Notes: generated from the sequence alone by a model not told the origin. DNA of 12,371 bases from Verrucomicrobiota bacterium (GCA_025457725.1 JALOTU010000122.1:1-12371); one strand, 5' to 3'. Shown: positions 1 through 7,694, numbered from the stretch's first letter. A program made the numbers and translations.

Positions 1-69
1 ATGCTGGTTCTGGCCTGGGTGGGAGCCTTTATCACACGCCAGATTGGAATGGCGTTCGCTCTGGGATAG
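1..69 (+). CDS. possible C-terminal end of a hydrophobic protein (partial, left edge)
   Basis: Frame 1 is open from the first base to a TAG at 67-69. It encodes about 22 mostly hydrophobic residues (Leu, Val, Ala, Trp, Phe, Ile) ending in FALG, which would suit the last membrane segment of a protein beginning outside the window. It would converge on the methyltransferase gene that ends at 101. The stretch is too short to assign a family and could be chance. No terminator-like hairpin with a T-run is visible between the two stops. Confidence 0.2.
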   Translation: MLVLAWVGAFITRQIGMAFALG

Positions 70-100
70 TATTCCAACGACACTCAGTCGCCTTCGGCAA

Positions 101-847
101 TCAGGCTCGTCGAAGCAGTTTTCTGATGGTCCAAACCATCGGCGATGGCAATCGATTGGCCATGTTGATCGCCACCGACAAACCGTCGGTGAAGAGCTTT
201 CGGAGGCGAAGGCGGCGTTTTGCTCCACGCGGGAAGCAGGCTCCAGGAGCAACACGCTGGCCAGCGGTAATGGTATCCACCACTCGCATCGGGCCGATTT
301 CCTCGGAGCCAAACAAATGACGGGCAGCCACCTTTCGGGGGCCTTTCCAACCGCAAAGTCCGGGAATCCAGGTTCCGGTGGTATCGTGCATGACTACCCA
401 CCCTCCGACAACAAGATGCGGCCAGAAGAGTTCAAAATCCTTCTGGACACTTGGCTCATCGTGCGCGCCGTCAATAAAGAGCAGTTCGATGGGCTGACTC
501 CACCGTTGCCCAACCTTGTCGGAGTAATCCACGACCGGAGTGACAAAATCGACCACACCGAACCTCTCGAGGTTTTGCTTGAACTGATCAAAAGTCCATA
601 CCTTCTCGGCACCTCCCTTGTGGTGCTCCTCGCTGCCAACATGAGGATCGATCGCGAAGATTGAAGCCCGGTCCCCCAAGCCTCTTGCCAAGCAGATTGT
701 GGATTTCCCCTTCCAAGAGCCGATCTCCACCACGGCTCCACGACCCGTGGTTTTCTTGGAAAGCTCATAAAGCAGTCTCCCTTCGGAGACGGTTAACCAG
801 CCATCCAGTTTGCTCCATTCACTCCAATCAATTCCGTGTGAGGTCAT
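101..847 (-). CDS. class I SAM-dependent methyltransferase (Methyltransf_24-like)
   Basis: This 248-residue protein is a predicted cytoplasmic S-adenosylmethionine methyltransferase. Visible motifs are the glycine-rich SAM loop VVEIGSWKGKST (39-50), the acidic end of strand 2 at AIDPH (Asp67), and the block LLFIDGAHDEPSVQKDFE (122-139) followed by GGWVVMHD (148-155). That FIDGxHxxxxVxxD...GGxxxxHD pattern is typical of the Methyltransf_24 and cephalosporin-hydroxylase-like families, often found in glycan or natural-product clusters. The substrate cannot be read from the sequence. The last 40 residues are strongly basic (11 Arg/Lys against one Asp from residue 208), suggesting an amphipathic, possibly membrane-associated tail. 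The ATG at 847 is well supported because an in-frame TGA lies a few codons upstream. It is the last of three minus-strand genes, 171 bp after the radical SAM gene, so co-transcription is plausible but unproven. Confidence 0.88.
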   Translation of the reverse strand: MTSHGIDWSEWSKLDGWLTVSEGRLLYELSKKTTGRGAVVEIGSWKGKSTICLARGLGDRASIFAIDPHVGSEEHHKGGAEKVWTFDQFKQNLERFGVVDFVTPVVDYSDKVGQRWSQPIELLFIDGAHDEPSVQKDFELFWPHLVVGGWVVMHDTTGTWIPGLCGWKGPRKVAARHLFGSEEIGPMRVVDTITAGQRVAPGACFPRGAKRRLRLRKLFTDGLSVAINMANRLPSPMVWTIRKLLRRA

Positions 848-1018
848 TGAGGCATTGGTAAATCAAGGAACCCGAGGAAGTGAGCATTCCCAAACCGTTC
901 GCGCAAGAATCGTTCAGCCGGACTGCCTGGAAACCCAGACTTTGGTGATCCCGGAAGATCTCACCGTGGAAGCAGCTTCAAAGCGTTCATCTTATCGACA
1001 ACAAAGGTCGTCTCCTCT

Positions 1019-2365
1019 CTAAGATTCCTGAAGGTCAGCCGCCATGGACTGCCACTTCTTGTTTCCGTCAATTTGCCGGTCGTAGTGCTTGTCCATGACC
1101 GCGCTCTCATATTTCGAGAGATGGCCCGAAGCGCGCAAGGTATGCAGCGGGGTGCCCTCAATTTCCGCCGTGCCGGAAACCTGACGGGAATCCAAAGGCA
1201 ATTCATGCGCAAACCGCATGGTCTGTCGGATCTGCTCGGGAGTCTCCCCGGGCAACCCAACGGTAAACGTTCCGTGAACAGTCATTCCCAGCTTTTTGAG
1301 GTGGTGAACGACATTGGCGGCATAACCCAGATCCAGGTGTTTATTGACAATCTTGTCCACCACAGATTGGTTGCCGCTTTCGAAGCCGAGTTTGACCCCG
1401 TAGCAACCGCTCCGCTTCATGATCTCCCAGGTTTCAAGCTTGATGGTGTCCGCACGGCACATGGCCGACCACGGCAGGCCGATCCGGGCCATCATCTCGC
1501 TCATCTCAACTGTGTGGTTGTTCCCCAAATTAAAGGTGTCGTCGTCGAAATAGATGGAGCGGTAGCCGTACTTCTTGACGATGTGGCGGATGAACGGTTC
1601 CAATGTCTCCGCCGAGTAATACCGCACCGTTCGCTTGTTTTCGCCGTTGGGATCGTTTCCCGTCATGGCCGCGGGCCATACACAGAAAATGCACTTGTAG
1701 GGGCAGCCACGGCTTGCCCAAATATGCGCTTGCGGCGTCTTCACCCCCCGGGGATTGCGGTCGTAGTAGGCGCGCGCCACCTTCTCATCATACTGCGGCC
1801 AGGGAGACGCGTTCATCTCCGCCACCGAGAGCAAATCATGCTCGAGGATGCCGGTGCGGCCTTGCACCACCGCAGCGCCGCCCTTTTCGTATTCCCCCTT
1901 GATGCAGGCGACCACGGGGTGGTTGTCGAGGATCTCCTGCGACTTGACGCTCGTGATCGGCCCGCACACCACGATTTTGGTTTTCGGGGACAGTTCGTGA
2001 ATCTTCCCGATGGTGCGCGAATCCTCCTCCCAGCTGGGCGTGGCCGATTCCACGAATATGAAGTCGAATTGATTGTCCCGAATGTAGTTCCAATAGGCAT
2101 CGTAGGATTCCCGTCGCGCGATACTGTCCCGCAGCACCACCTCGGCTCCCGTCGCCTTGGCCACATAAGATGCCGCATACGTCATGAAAAACGGCACGGG
2201 CAGATACTCGAACGGCGCCCGCCAGCCAGGAGCGGAATGCGTCCGGTAGGTGAACGGCCATCGCGACCCGGCCCGCACCCCAGCCCGCCGCATGGGAATG
2301 ATCTTCCACTTGTACTCAATGGCTTCCCACCACGGGGGATTGGAGAATAGGACGCGTGCACTCAT
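1019..2365 (-). CDS. radical SAM protein with N-terminal B12-binding-like domain (BchE-like architecture)
   Basis: This 448-residue enzyme has two parts. Residues 1-170 resemble a cobalamin-binding Rossmann domain (strands at EVVLRDS 75-81, FDFIFVESATP 100-110, KIVVCGPI 130-137, IKGEYE 155-160), but the canonical DxHxxG motif is absent. The radical SAM core follows, with the [4Fe-4S] cluster motif CxxxCxxC at Cys221, Cys225 and Cys228, then IYFDDDTFNLG (271-281), GFESG (327-331) and TVGLPGET (368-375). Known relatives methylate or rearrange unactivated carbons, using SAM cleavage to a 5'-deoxyadenosyl radical. The substrate here is unknown. I chose the ATG at 2365 because family homology starts at VLFSNPPWW. 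A longer frame to 2476 adds 37 residues of unlikely basic sequence. It sits between a glycosyltransferase and a methyltransferase on the same strand, which suggests modification of a glycan or its lipid carrier. Confidence 0.9.
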   Translation of the reverse strand: MSARVLFSNPPWWEAIEYKWKIIPMRRAGVRAGSRWPFTYRTHSAPGWRAPFEYLPVPFFMTYAASYVAKATGAEVVLRDSIARRESYDAYWNYIRDNQFDFIFVESATPSWEEDSRTIGKIHELSPKTKIVVCGPITSVKSQEILDNHPVVACIKGEYEKGGAAVVQGRTGILEHDLLSVAEMNASPWPQYDEKVARAYYDRNPRGVKTPQAHIWASRGCPYKCIFCVWPAAMTGNDPNGENKRTVRYYSAETLEPFIRHIVKKYGYRSIYFDDDTFNLGNNHTVEMSEMMARIGLPWSAMCRADTIKLETWEIMKRSGCYGVKLGFESGNQSVVDKIVNKHLDLGYAANVVHHLKKLGMTVHGTFTVGLPGETPEQIRQTMRFAHELPLDSRQVSGTAEIEGTPLHTLRASGHLSKYESAVMDKHYDRQIDGNKKWQSMAADLQES

Positions 2366-2507
2366 GATCTGAGACTTAAGCTTGGGATTAGCGACAGTCA
2401 AGCAAGCATTCGGGCGGAGGGAAGGCGGATGCCGACCAGAACGAGCCTGGAGCTTGCGTGGCCGGAACTGGCCCACGCATGGGCTGGATGACGGAAGTTC
2501 AACGGGC

Positions 2508-3761
2508 TCACAAGGCTGGGCCGACTGCCGGGGGCTTGCGACCCCGGGCCAGTTCCGGGTAATGACTCAGGATGAACTGATCGAGCCGCTCAGCCAGTCG
2601 CGGCCAGGACAGCGGTCCGTCCGCAAGGGCTCGTGCATTCGCCCCCATGGTTCTTCGTTTCCCGGAATCAAGCAGCAGGCTGCAAACCCCATCCGGGACG
2701 TCCTCCAGATTGTCCCACACAACACCTGCCCCGGCGGAAGCGAGCGTTTCAGAATGATCCCCCACCGAGTTGCAGAGGATGGGACGGCCCACGACAAGGT
2801 AATCGTTCAAGCGGATTGGTCCACGATGTCGATTGAATGGCGTGTCCGCCTCCAGCAGAATGAACACGTCGCAGGCACGCAGGTGCACAGGGACCTCCGG
2901 GGAGGGAAGCAAACCGGAAATGCGCAGGCGACACCCGGCGGCAAGCAACGCCGGGTACCATCGCTCCTCGTGGTTGCCGACCAGGTAGAGGACCGGCGGA
3001 GGCAGGCCCTGGCTTCGCATGAAGGAGTGGATGGCCAGGAAGGCCTTCTGCTCATGATCATGCAGCCGTCCTGCGATGCCCGTGCGCCCCGTTCGTCCCA
3101 CGACAAAGTCTGCCGGATCCATCCCCAGTTTGATTCGCGTCGGTTCTGTCTCGGGGTCGAAGGGGATTGCCGGGTCGCAACCCGACGGCAAATGGAGGGT
3201 TCGGTCCGCCGGCTGCCCGCAATCCTCCCGCAACAACTTCTGCAACGGGCGCGACGTGGCCATCGCCAGTTCGCATGCCCGTTTGTTGGAGAATTCAAAA
3301 TGCTCGCTGATGGCGTGCAGCGGTTTCCTTATGCCGCGATTCCATCCGGCATGACAACCACCGCGGGTGAAGAGATCCGCCCAGTCGGCAAGGTAGCAAC
3401 GGGAACGTCCGAACAGGCGCGAAACCCGGAAAGGCAGCGTCACATTGAGCAAATGGTCGGAAACCACCGTGACATCAAAACGCGGGCGCGCACACCAGAA
3501 GCAACGACGAACGATATCCCACGGATCACACCCGTTGCCTGCCAGGAACGCCGACGGCAGAATCCACGGCGTCTCGATGATGCGCACTCCATCCTCCGAA
3601 AACGTCCGCATGCCAATCCTGCGTTTCGGGGCCACGGTGAGCATCGTCGCCTCCCACCCAAGGTTTGCCAGCCCCTTGGCAAAATTGATGTTTCGGTAGT
3701 AAGTGGCCTGACCCGCCAGATTGTGGTTGAGAAAGAGAATCGCCGGCCCCGGACGTTGCAT
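2508..3761 (-). CDS. glycosyltransferase, GT-B fold (GT4-like)
   Basis: This 417-residue protein is predicted to move a sugar from an activated donor to a glycan or lipid acceptor at the cytoplasmic face of the membrane. The N-terminal half starts with AILFLNHNLAGQATYYRN, the usual first strand and loop of GT-B enzymes. The C-terminal half has HLPSGCDP (190-197), a GRTGIAGRLHDHE segment, and the donor-site region EADTPFNRHRGPIRLNDYLVVGRP (304-327). The last part resembles the family pattern PFxxKLxEYxAxGxP. No signal peptide or membrane helix is visible. I chose the ATG at 3761. A GTG at 3824 in the same frame would add 21 residues, and neither start has a convincing ribosome binding site. 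It is first of the three minus-strand genes and divergent from the DUF2723 gene. Donor and acceptor cannot be determined. Confidence 0.82.
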   Translation of the reverse strand: MQRPGPAILFLNHNLAGQATYYRNINFAKGLANLGWEATMLTVAPKRRIGMRTFSEDGVRIIETPWILPSAFLAGNGCDPWDIVRRCFWCARPRFDVTVVSDHLLNVTLPFRVSRLFGRSRCYLADWADLFTRGGCHAGWNRGIRKPLHAISEHFEFSNKRACELAMATSRPLQKLLREDCGQPADRTLHLPSGCDPAIPFDPETEPTRIKLGMDPADFVVGRTGRTGIAGRLHDHEQKAFLAIHSFMRSQGLPPPVLYLVGNHEERWYPALLAAGCRLRISGLLPSPEVPVHLRACDVFILLEADTPFNRHRGPIRLNDYLVVGRPILCNSVGDHSETLASAGAGVVWDNLEDVPDGVCSLLLDSGKRRTMGANARALADGPLSWPRLAERLDQFILSHYPELARGRKPPAVGPAL

Positions 3762-4042
3762 CGCCAGAGCATGCGTTTGGCCGGCCGGGGGATTCAACCA
3801 AATTGTCAACGTTCGCGATGGCACGGGACCCCCAAGCGGTCGGCCGATGAAAGATTGAACAAGTCACCCAAATCGACTGTTACAACCGGGGCAGATTTGG
3901 CCGCTGCGGGGCCACGGTCCGGGCACCCCTCCCTGCCGGCCCTCGGCCCTCAAGCTAGATCCGGGAGCTTTTGGGTGGACAATAACCGTCGGTAAGGCCA
4001 GCATTTCCGACCCCGCACAGGGCACGCAGGTCAATTCAATAC
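3762..4042. promoter_or_regulatory. divergent intergenic region between glycosyltransferase and DUF2723 genes
   Basis: About 280 bp (218 bp if the upstream GTG start is used) separates two divergent starts, so promoters for both transcripts should lie here. I see no convincing sigma-70 pair. TTGAAC at 3855-3860 and TGTTAC at 3878-3883 are 17 nt apart on the plus strand but are weak matches. The function is inferred from gene orientation only. Confidence 0.3.
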
Positions 4043-5764
4043 ATGAAGAAAGCATCGCCTCGACAGAGCAAAAGCAAAGCGTCCACAAAGGAACCTGAAA
4101 TCAGTGTGGATTCCGCTCAGGACCAGCCCCTGCCCCGGCTCTATCGGGGCGTCGACTGGACGGCGTTTGCGGTGAGTTTCATAGTGGTGCTGATCGCCTA
4201 CGTCTGGACGATCGCGCCCGACCTGACCCTCGAGGACTCGGGTGAGCTGGCCGTGGCTTCGTATTACGCGGGGATCCCCCATCCCCCGGGATATCCGGCC
4301 TGGACGCTTTACACATGGGTGTTCGCCAATTTTATCCCGTTCTCCAACATCGCCTGGAGAGTGGCCTTTGGCTCGGCCTTTGCCGGAGCCCTCAGCGCCG
4401 GCCTGCTGGCCCTTATGGTCTCCCGCGGCAGCAGCATGATGATGGACAGCATTCCCTCCCTGAAGGGAATCCACCGGCAGTGGGAAAACGCGGTTTGCCT
4501 GGTGTCGGGCTTCCTGGCAAGCGGCGTCCTGGCCTTCAGCAGCTACATCTGGAGTCAGGCGGTGATTGTGGAGGTTTATGCCCCGAGTGTGCTTTCCCTC
4601 GTGGGTGTCCTGTGCTGCCTGTTCCGGTGGAATTATGCGCCTCATCAAAGGCGCTACCTGTATCTCGCTTTTTTCATTTTCGGCATCTGCTTCACCAACC
4701 ACCAAACCCTGCTGCTGGCGGCCATGGGAATCGAGGTGGCCATCGCAGCGGCCAACAACCGGATGGGGAGGGGCCTGTTTCTCTGGAACACCGCGATTTA
4801 CCTCATGGGCCTGGTGTTGCACGCGCAGGAATTGATCTTCATGGAGACCAACCCCATGTTCTTTGTCCTTTTCAACATGGTGGGGGTCGCTTCCATCGCT
4901 GCCTATCTCTTTTTCAGCATTCAAACCAAGGAAGGTCCCCGGGAATATCTTCGGGACGGATTGCTGGTGCTTTCCTTTGTGCTCGCCGCGCTCATCCCGA
5001 AGATGGGGGTGTTCGTGGGGCTGCTGGCCCTGGGCTCGATGGTCTGGTGCGGAATGCTCGTCTGGCAAACCCGCCAACAGGGAATGGAAGTTCTGGTCGT
5101 GTTCCTCTGCGGATTGTGCTGGCTAGCCGGCGTCTCGTTTTACCTCTACATGCCCATTGCCGGCATGACGAATCCACCCATGCAATGGGGCTACCCCCGC
5201 ATCGTGGAAGGGTTCATCCACGCCTTGACCCGGGGTCAGTATGAAAAGACCGCGCCGGGAGATGTTTTTGGCGATCCGATTCGGTTTCTCGGGCAGTTGC
5301 GCATGTTGTTTGAGAACGCTTCAGAGGAATTCAGTTTCGTGTTCCTATTCATCGCGCTTGTGCCGTTCTTCTTCCTCCCCGCCATGAAACGGCGGGAACG
5401 GGCTTGGATCATTGGACTGACGGCCATCTATTTCTGTCTGGCCGTGCTCCTGATCATCATCCTCAACCCGCCACCCGACAGCACCGACCGCTCCGCCCGG
5501 TCATTGATCCGGGTCTTCTTCACGGCGTCGCACGTGCCCGTTGCCTTGATGGTGGGTTATGGCACCAGCCTGGTCGCGGCCCAAATGTGCACCCATTACG
5601 CCGGCTTCCGCCGTTGGGGCATGCTGGGCGGAACGATCGCCGTTGTCCTTGCCCTCCTGTCCCTCTCCCAACGGGTCGCAAAAACGATGGACACGGAAGG
5701 CGCCCAACTGGGGCTCGGCCAGGTGGCCTGCTGTTGTATCGCAACCGCGCACCCCTGGCTCTGA
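4043..5764 (+). CDS. DUF2723 multi-pass membrane protein, N-terminal part (frameshifted gene)
   Basis: This frame encodes the membrane core of a DUF2723 protein, a family related to TMEM260 and regarded as GT-C-type glycosyltransferases (TMEM260 is a protein O-mannosyltransferase). A basic, Ser/Lys-rich cytosolic tail (1-35) precedes about a dozen hydrophobic segments between residues 38 and 541. The first loop after helix 1 holds the family signature LEDSGELAVASYYAGIPHPPG (63-83), with acidic residues where GT-C enzymes place catalytic or metal ligands. A second family landmark is QWGYPRIVEGFIHALTRGQY (381-400). The genuine product should leave this frame near residue 560. The last 13 residues, rich in Cys and ending at TGA 5762-5764, look like out-of-frame sequence. 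The continuation lies in frame 1 from about 5725. There is no Shine-Dalgarno before the ATG. Family assignment is firm, but the acceptor is unknown. Confidence 0.88.
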   Translation: MKKASPRQSKSKASTKEPEISVDSAQDQPLPRLYRGVDWTAFAVSFIVVLIAYVWTIAPDLTLEDSGELAVASYYAGIPHPPGYPAWTLYTWVFANFIPFSNIAWRVAFGSAFAGALSAGLLALMVSRGSSMMMDSIPSLKGIHRQWENAVCLVSGFLASGVLAFSSYIWSQAVIVEVYAPSVLSLVGVLCCLFRWNYAPHQRRYLYLAFFIFGICFTNHQTLLLAAMGIEVAIAAANNRMGRGLFLWNTAIYLMGLVLHAQELIFMETNPMFFVLFNMVGVASIAAYLFFSIQTKEGPREYLRDGLLVLSFVLAALIPKMGVFVGLLALGSMVWCGMLVWQTRQQGMEVLVVFLCGLCWLAGVSFYLYMPIAGMTNPPMQWGYPRIVEGFIHALTRGQYEKTAPGDVFGDPIRFLGQLRMLFENASEEFSFVFLFIALVPFFFLPAMKRRERAWIIGLTAIYFCLAVLLIIILNPPPDSTDRSARSLIRVFFTASHVPVALMVGYGTSLVAAQMCTHYAGFRRWGMLGGTIAVVLALLSLSQRVAKTMDTEGAQLGLGQVACCCIATAHPWL

Positions 5765-7614
5765 CCCTGGGCATTTTCACGCTGCTCCCCCTGGTCTCCG
5801 TGCTTTCAAACTGGGGTGACAGCGAACAGCGCGGGCACCTGTTCGGATACTGGTTTGGCCACGACATGTTCACGCCGCCTTTCGATATCTACCCGGAAAT
5901 GACGCGGGATGCGATCCTCTTTGGAGGCACCGATCCCGGACGCTTCTGCCCGACCTACATGATCTTCTGCGAAAGCTTCATTCCGCCGCGGTGCAAGCCC
6001 CGCGATCCGGAATTCGACCGGCGGGATGTCTACATCATCACGCAAAACGCACTGGCCGACGGCACCTACCTGCATTACATCCGCGCCCACTACAACAAGA
6101 GCGCGCAACGCCAGTATGACCGGCCGTTCGCCCAGGAATTGCTGCGGTCAAAGAACGAGCGGGAAAAGAACTACGAGACCAACCTGCTGGCCCGCATCGC
6201 CTACAAACTGATTGACCGGCCGCTGCTGTACATCGGGGAGCGCATCGAGGCCAGTCGCCGCGCAGAGGGAGTCTACCCGCCCACAGAAATCTACATTCCC
6301 TCCCCCAGGGATTCGGAACTTTGTTTCCGCGAGTATTACACAGGCGCACAGCGGCGATTGGAGCATGACCAGCGGTTTCCGAATGAACCGAGGCAGATCC
6401 GGCCGGGCGAGGAAGTCACCTTCACAGCGGACGGACGCGTCCAGGTTTCCGGTCAGGTTGCCGTGATGGCCATCAACGGCCTCCTGACCAAGGTGATTTT
6501 CGATCAGAACCCGACCAACGAGTTCTTTGTCGAGGAAAGCTTTCCGCTGGACTGGATGTATCCGCATCTCACCCCGTTTGGCATCATCATGAAAATCAAC
6601 CGGCAGCCCCTGCCGCAGTTGACCGAGGAGGTGTTCAGCAAGGATCACGAATTCTGGTCCAATTACTCGGAGCGCCTGATCGGCAACTGGATCACCTATG
6701 ACACGCCTGTCCAGGAGATCGCGGACTTTGCCCTAAAGACCTTTCTCCGGCACAACTTTTCCGGATTTGAAGGAGACAGACGATTTGTGCGCGATGACCA
6801 GGCTCAAAAGGCGTTCTCCAAACTCCGCAGTTCGATCGCCGGCGTCTATGCCTGGCGGCTTGGGCCCGATTGTCCTCCGGAATACCGCCCCCGGACCGAG
6901 GCGGAACGACAACGGTTGATCAAGGAGACGGATTTTGCCTTTCGCCAGGCCTTTGCCTTTTGCCCCTACAGTCCGGAAGCGGTTTTCCGCTATGTGAACT
7001 TCCTGGTGAGTGTCCAGGGCCGAGTGGAGGACGCCAGGATTGTGGCGGAAACCTGTGCCCGGCTGGATCCCTTCAATCAGCAAGTGGCTGGATTGGTCAA
7101 GAACCTCAGCCAGGCAAAAAACCAGCAGGTCATGATGCAGGATGCCAACGCCCATCTGACCAAACTCCAGAGCGAATGGAATAACTCCCGCACCAACCTG
7201 CAACTCGGATTGAACCTCGCCGGCGCTTTGCTGCAATTCCAGCAGACCGCCGCGGCGGTTCAGGTTTTGGACCAGATCATGGCATCCACAAACCTCGACT
7301 CCAGCGCCGTCGTCGCTTGCGCCCAAGGCTATCTCCAGATGGGGAACATGACCCAGCTGGAGGCTGCGCTTGCCAGGTTGACGGTCCTCACACCCGATTC
7401 TCCCGAGGCCTGGTACGACCTGGCGGCCATCAAATCCACCCTGGGCAAGCCGCAGGAGGCAATCGCCGCGTTAACGACAGCCGTATCCCTCAGCAACGCT
7501 AGACGGGCGCAGTCCCCTTCCGCCAAAGACCTCCTCGCGGAAGCCAGGACGGACCCGCGGTTTGAGGCCCTGAAAACCCTTCCTGAGTTCAAAGCCCTTG
7601 TCCCGGCAGAGTAG
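5725..7614 (+). CDS. DUF2723 protein, C-terminal part with TPR-like repeats (frameshifted continuation)
   Basis: This is the second half of the gene started at 4043, in the other frame. The open frame reaches back to 5404, but the part before about 5725 is a shadow of the first half. It starts with a final membrane segment (APLALTLGIFTLLPLVSVLSN, about 5749-5811), then SNWGDSEQRGHLFGYWFGHDMF and GGTDPGRFCPTYM, a block typical of DUF2723 proteins, where the Bacteroidetes versions have an analogous GDND loop. A soluble, probably periplasmic domain follows (about 5900-6900). From about 6930 to 7510 there are helical repeats with TPR character, for example FCPYSPEAVFRYVNFL, LDPFNQQVAGLV and LTPDSPEAWYDLAAI. 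The fragment is about 629 residues, giving about 1,190 with the first half. No plausible start of its own lies at the junction (first in-frame ATG is 5866, inside a conserved block), so separate translation is unlikely to give a working protein. Confidence 0.82.
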   Translation, partial: GLLLYRNRAPLALTLGIFTLLPLVSVLSNWGDSEQRGHLFGYWFGHDMFTPPFDIYPEMTRDAILFGGTDPGRFCPTYMIFCESFIPPRCKPRDPEFDRRDVYIITQNALADGTYLHYIRAHYNKSAQRQYDRPFAQELLRSKNEREKNYETNLLARIAYKLIDRPLLYIGERIEASRRAEGVYPPTEIYIPSPRDSELCFREYYTGAQRRLEHDQRFPNEPRQIRPGEEVTFTADGRVQVSGQVAVMAINGLLTKVIFDQNPTNEFFVEESFPLDWMYPHLTPFGIIMKINRQPLPQLTEEVFSKDHEFWSNYSERLIGNWITYDTPVQEIADFALKTFLRHNFSGFEGDRRFVRDDQAQKAFSKLRSSIAGVYAWRLGPDCPPEYRPRTEAERQRLIKETDFAFRQAFAFCPYSPEAVFRYVNFLVSVQGRVEDARIVAETCARLDPFNQQVAGLVKNLSQAKNQQVMMQDANAHLTKLQSEWNNSRTNLQLGLNLAGALLQFQQTAAAVQVLDQIMASTNLDSSAVVACAQGYLQMGNMTQLEAALARLTVLTPDSPEAWYDLAAIKSTLGKPQEAIAALTTAVSLSNARRAQSPSAKDLLAEARTDPRFEALKTLPEFKALVPAE

Positions 7615-7627
7615 CGAACGACCCGCC

Positions 7628-7660
7628 CGCAATGCCCGTCATTGCAGGGCTGCCATTGCG
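7628..7660 (+). repeat. overlapping inverted repeats upstream of grpE
   Basis: GCAATG at 7629-7634 can pair with CATTGC at 7640-7645 (6 bp stem, 5 nt loop). With the flanking C at 7628 it can instead pair with a second copy, CATTGCG at 7654-7660 (7 bp stem, 19 nt loop). The two pairings exclude each other. No T-run follows either stem, so a classical intrinsic terminator for the DUF2723 gene is not supported. The role is unknown. Confidence 0.3.
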
Positions 7661-7662
7661 TT

Positions 7663-7694
7663 GCTAGGATCCCAAACCGTTTGGGCATCCAAGC
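7663..7694 (+). promoter_or_regulatory. imperfect hairpin in the grpE leader
   Basis: CCCAAA (7671-7676), loop CCG, and TTTGGG (7680-7685) form a perfect inverted repeat. It extends outward through GGAT (7667-7670) pairing with ATCC (7687-7690) across one bulged C. After an A/A mismatch it continues through GCT (7663-7665) with AGC (7692-7694). That is about 13 base pairs ending 15 nt before the grpE ATG. No poly-T follows, and the sequence does not match CIRCE. It could be a DNA operator, an RNA element controlling heat-shock translation, or a weak terminator of the upstream gene. The structure is seen directly and the function is inferred. Confidence 0.4.

Noticed and set aside
889..899. 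CCCAAACCGTT, shared with the stem at 7671-7681.
   Set aside because: An 11-base match without the second arm of the inverted repeat; a chance match cannot be excluded and nothing else links the two sites.
1073..2350. A 425-codon plus-strand open frame antisense to the radical SAM gene.
   Set aside because: It is His/Arg-rich with no motif, while the opposite strand carries an intact CxxxCxxC radical SAM protein.
3804..3809. A perfect TTGACA on the minus strand upstream of the glycosyltransferase ATG at 3761.
   Set aside because: At 16-19 nt spacing the would-be -10 is GC-only (GGCCGG region), so no promoter is supported.
2382..3995. A 537-codon open frame on the plus strand, antisense to the glycosyltransferase.
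   Set aside because: The protein is Arg/Gly/Pro-rich with no recognisable domain. It covers a gene with clear GT-B motifs on the other strand. Long antisense frames are expected in GC-rich genes.
4031..5077. A 348-codon minus-strand frame, rich in His, Gln and Gly.
   Set aside because: It is the reverse-strand shadow of the hydrophobic DUF2723 coding sequence, whose codons for hydrophobic residues read backwards as polar ones.
5680..5684. A run of five A as a possible slippery site for programmed -1 frameshifting in the DUF2723 gene.
   Set aside because: In the reading frame it gives A_AAA_ACG, which does not fit the X_XXY_YYZ rule. Codon bias also shows the first frame continues to about 5722, beyond this run.
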